Shown here: positions 61,833 to 64,000 of the stretch, piece after piece
Layout of the letters: each line of letters begins with the position of its first letter
Position numbering within the stretch: position 1 is the first letter of the stretch
DNA from: Muribaculum gordoncarteri
GTDB taxonomy: Bacteria > Bacteroidota > Bacteroidia > Bacteroidales > Muribaculaceae
Assembly (NCBI RefSeq): GCF_004803695.1
Contig: NZ_CP039393.1
Coordinates: 62,001 to 126,000, forward strand
Direction of reading: 5' to 3'
DNA: 64,000 bases
Translations under genes and position numbers: made by a program
The notes under the pieces: generated by a model
What the model saw: the letters and a program-made list of their open reading frames with translations, nothing else
Told to the model about the DNA's origin: nothing
Databases searched by the model: none

Positions 61833-62621
61833 ATGAATCCAGCAAATGAACTGTATGACTTTTCAGGGAAAGTCATACTTATAACCGGGGCTGCAGGTGC
61901 CATAGGCAGCGAGGCGGCTCGCCAATTCGCGATGCTTGGCGCCAATGTTGCCCTCACCGATATAAATGAAGAAAAGGTAAAAGCTGTAGCTGCAAAGATA
62001 CAGCAGGAAACCGGCAGCGAATGCATAGGCATAAAGGCTGATGCTACCAACGAAGCCGATCTCAAGAGCCTTGTAGAACAGGTAGTGGCCAAATTCGGCA
62101 AAATCTCAGGCCTTGTCAATAATGTGGGCTGGGGTAAGGCGACACCGCTATGGGGTTCGGATACGGAGGCGATGGTAGCTTCCTACAAGCTTAATACGAT
62201 CAGCGCCTATAACGTGACGAAGTACTGTATGCCTTATCTGCGCAAGGAGCCAAATGCCTCGGTGGTCTTCTCCGGCTCGATGGTCGGTGTCACTCCGTCG
62301 CCTGAATTTATCGAATACAGTACGGCTAAGGCCGGCTTAATAAACATGGCCCACAGCATGGCCGTCGCTTCTGGACCTGAAGTGCGCTTCAATGTTGTTG
62401 TTATCGGTTCGGTCGATAACGGCGATGCCACGCTTGAGGCCGGTTATGACCCCGCCATGCTGAAAAAGATATCTGACGCGATTGTCATGAAGCGTCGCGG
62501 CACTCCTGCCGACATAGCTCACGCTTTCGTGTTTCTCATGAGCAATGCTGCGTCATGGATTACCGGCATCAACCTCATGATGGACGGCGGCGGAATGTAT
62601 GAAAGCAAAATGCCGAGCTAA
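61833..62621 (+). CDS. short-chain dehydrogenase/reductase
   Basis: SDR of 262 residues: TGAAGAIGSE cofactor loop, LTDINEEK for NAD preference, NNVGWG, SGSMVG for the catalytic Ser and YSTAKAG for Tyr/Lys. C-terminal GINLMMDGGGMYE is typical. It is paired with the HdhA-like enzyme and probably acts on a related hydroxy or keto compound (inference). A strong terminator follows 19 nt downstream. Confidence 0.85.
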   Translation: MNPANELYDFSGKVILITGAAGAIGSEAARQFAMLGANVALTDINEEKVKAVAAKIQQETGSECIGIKADATNEADLKSLVEQVVAKFGKISGLVNNVGWGKATPLWGSDTEAMVASYKLNTISAYNVTKYCMPYLRKEPNASVVFSGSMVGVTPSPEFIEYSTAKAGLINMAHSMAVASGPEVRFNVVVIGSVDNGDATLEAGYDPAMLKKISDAIVMKRRGTPADIAHAFVFLMSNAASWITGINLMMDGGGMYESKMPS

Positions 62622-62640
62622 CCTAAACATTACTAAACAA

Positions 62641-62676
62641 CTATGGGGCTGCGCCAATTTTGACACAGCCCCATAG
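62641..62676. terminator. bidirectional terminator between SDR and SecDF-head genes
   Basis: Perfect 11-bp arms CTATGGGGCTG and CAGCCCCATAG with a 14-nt loop, at the junction of convergent genes. Confidence 0.8.
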
Positions 62677-63123
62677 CTATTTTAGCGCGGTTAATGTAAT
62701 CGTAGGGAATATGGTCGATATCTGAGATTTTGGGAGGATTACCGAGCAAGCTCCATTGGCTATTTTCATCTTGACAACAGGTGTGGACAGAACCCGTCCA
62801 TTTATGCTTATTGCAATGCGCTTTTCAATATTGCGCTCGGTTATTTCGGCATACTTTGCTGTATCAGAAAGGTTGAATGGAATAGTTATTCCGTCATCTC
62901 CGGGATAATGAATCAATTCAGAAACATGTACAGTATCTTCCAAAAGGCATGGCGAAATGGCCTCGACAGTATCTCCATTATCGATTGTAGGATAAATGGC
63001 GACTATGATATCCTCGTCAACATTGATTTTGGATGGATTTTGAGCATTGCCGGAGCATGCGATGGCACAAATCGCGACAAGATTTGCCAACAGAACTGAA
63101 AATAGGGAATTTAGTGCTTTCAT
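62677..63123 (-). CDS. lipoprotein with SecDF P1-head-like domain
   Basis: Predicted lipoprotein of 148 residues (lipobox ICAIACS). The mature part ends with FNLSDTAKYAEITERNIEKRIAISINGRVLSTPVV and a following GACSV, the pattern of the SecDF P1 head (periplasmic) subdomain. No SecD/F membrane domains are present, so it is a stand-alone copy of this fold. Function is unknown. It is 11 nt downstream of the CPBP protease gene and probably in its operon. Confidence 0.68.
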   Translation of the reverse strand: MKALNSLFSVLLANLVAICAIACSGNAQNPSKINVDEDIIVAIYPTIDNGDTVEAISPCLLEDTVHVSELIHYPGDDGITIPFNLSDTAKYAEITERNIEKRIAISINGRVLSTPVVKMKIANGACSVILPKSQISTIFPTITLTALK

Positions 63124-63134
63124 ATATTTGGTGT

Positions 63135-63833
63135 TTAAATTGTTAGCAGTACGAATATTGCCGGGAGATTATTGAAGATGTGCATTGCAACGCCCCACCA
63201 AAAGCCAAGATTTACGCGATAGTAGGTAATGGCGCATCCTGCCGCAAATGGCACCGTGACAACACACAGCATGTATGGCACGAGCATGAGGCTATAATGG
63301 GTAAAAGCAATAAGATGTATCAAGCCGAATGCTATTGCCGTGCCCCATACTGCGAATCGGAAATACTTTTGTTTCAGCTTTTGCCAATAGGATTCAGTTG
63401 TCAGTGAATATATTAAGATGAACGCGGCAACAATGGCAACAATGTACATCGTGACCGAGAATGCGGTCAGTGAGGTGAATCGTTGCCAAAGAATATATGC
63501 GGGGATGGAAGCCACGGCAAGCGCTATTTGCCATTTTTTGAAAGATAATCCGAGTCGAAAGATGCACTCTTCAAGCAACGGAGCGACGATGCATACCGTT
63601 ATCAACACATAGGTCAGGGAACCAATATTTTTTGCCGTTTCCGGGCTGCCTGCGAATCCGGTCATGGATTCCGGGTTGATGCCGAATGCGTTATAGACAG
63701 CCACACACCCGACAACCAGCAACATTGCGAATATACGGCTTACTATCCAGAACAGCAATCCATACCCTACGATCCATTTCTTGGAATGGATCTCACGGTC
63801 ATCAGTACGCGAAAGAATGAATTTCATACTCAT
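63135..63833 (-). CDS. CPBP family intramembrane metalloprotease
   Basis: Membrane protein of 232 residues from the ATG at 63833, which overlaps the stop of the upstream gene (TAATG). About seven hydrophobic segments. The CAAX/CPBP active-site motifs are EECIFRLG (EExxxR), FGLIHLIAF and VAMHIFNNLP. Members are membrane proteases or bacteriocin-immunity-like proteins; the substrate is unknown. Confidence 0.85.
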   Translation of the reverse strand: MSMKFILSRTDDREIHSKKWIVGYGLLFWIVSRIFAMLLVVGCVAVYNAFGINPESMTGFAGSPETAKNIGSLTYVLITVCIVAPLLEECIFRLGLSFKKWQIALAVASIPAYILWQRFTSLTAFSVTMYIVAIVAAFILIYSLTTESYWQKLKQKYFRFAVWGTAIAFGLIHLIAFTHYSLMLVPYMLCVVTVPFAAGCAITYYRVNLGFWWGVAMHIFNNLPAIFVLLTI

Positions 63834-64000
63834 TACTCCTTTTCCCAATTTACAAGATTATTTAATTGTTTTATGTTATTACGATACCATAAGTATTCAA
63901 GGCTGAATGCCAACACGGTAATACCCCATGTGAAAAACATTCTCCAGCTATGGATAAACATCGGTGTAAGTGAGAGCCATATTAACAATGGGATTAAAAC
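63833..64000 (-). CDS. C-terminal part of a small membrane protein, cut by window end
   Basis: The minus-strand frame is open from the window edge to TAA at 63833-63835 (55 codons). It shows hydrophobic stretches (LIPLLIWLSLTPMF, FFTWGITVLAFSLEYLWY) and a charged C-terminus (NNLVNWEKE). It shares one base with the CPBP start, so translational coupling is likely. The family is not recognisable from this part. Confidence 0.6.
   Translation of the reverse strand, partial: VLIPLLIWLSLTPMFIHSWRMFFTWGITVLAFSLEYLWYRNNIKQLNNLVNWEKE

Noticed and set aside
1-64000. CRISPR array
   Set aside because: No run of regularly spaced 25-40 nt direct repeats was found and no cas genes are present.

Overview
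The window reads as a chromosomal segment of a gut Bacteroidales bacterium, most likely Muribaculaceae (family call is inference). The evidence is Bacteroidota-type promoters with a TAnnTTTG -7 box, a PorU-type type IX secretion sortase, a Bacteroides-like serine palmitoyltransferase, menaquinone synthesis (MenA), Rex, a PerR/rubrerythrin pair and a pectin polysaccharide-utilisation cluster. No plasmid or phage backbone genes are visible.

Layout. 1-7.3 kb holds core genes: YitT, serine palmitoyltransferase, PerR and rubrerythrin (with PerR-like boxes), MenA, a single-chain AAA ATPase-DUF4435 protein resembling a fused PARIS AriA/AriB, and a DUF2156 protein. 7.4-12.0 kb is an AT-rich two-gene insertion encoding a DUF4062-STAND-propeller protein and a separate acidic beta-propeller protein; this is the best candidate for an undescribed conflict or defence system. 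12.1-27.7 kb returns to core genes: SRP RNA, porU, sdaA, an atypical ion channel, mfd, a C-terminal processing protease, a CAT-like acetyltransferase, tRNA-Ser, rex and a degenerate FAH-like gene. An IS1634-type element sits here between two perfect 124-bp direct repeats.

28.1-45.1 kb, between tRNA-Phe and a CAU-anticodon tRNA, is a mosaic accessory region. It carries a membrane protein plus an eight-zinc-ribbon nuclease, an AlbA/Schlafen-like regulator with an in-frame stop, an IS5/IS1182-like element that truncated an already frameshifted amidohydrolase, and a run of small detoxification-type genes (DUF3795, QueG-like, tautomerases, DUF4405, Vat-like acetyltransferase, DJ-1/PfpI, TfoX, GrpB). 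It also holds a YhcG-type nuclease, an ATPase remnant and a YafQ-type toxin-antitoxin pair. A roughly 75-nt promoter module recurs in front of three cargo units, and one unit has a long structured 5' leader.

45.3-57.8 kb is a rhamnogalacturonan-I style cluster: GH31, a decayed GH115, DUF4861, GH105, tandem CE12, PL11 and GH3. No SusC/SusD pair is in the window. 57.8-64 kb holds a four-gene minus-strand operon (alpha/beta hydrolase, DUF3795, YdeI-like, unknown), two short-chain dehydrogenases (the first close to 7-alpha-hydroxysteroid dehydrogenase), a lone SecDF-P1-head lipoprotein and a CPBP protease operon running off the end.

Three otherwise intact genes (propeller partner, AlbA-like, QueG-like) carry a single in-frame TAA with homologous-looking sequence continuing after it. 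Recent gene decay is the simplest explanation.
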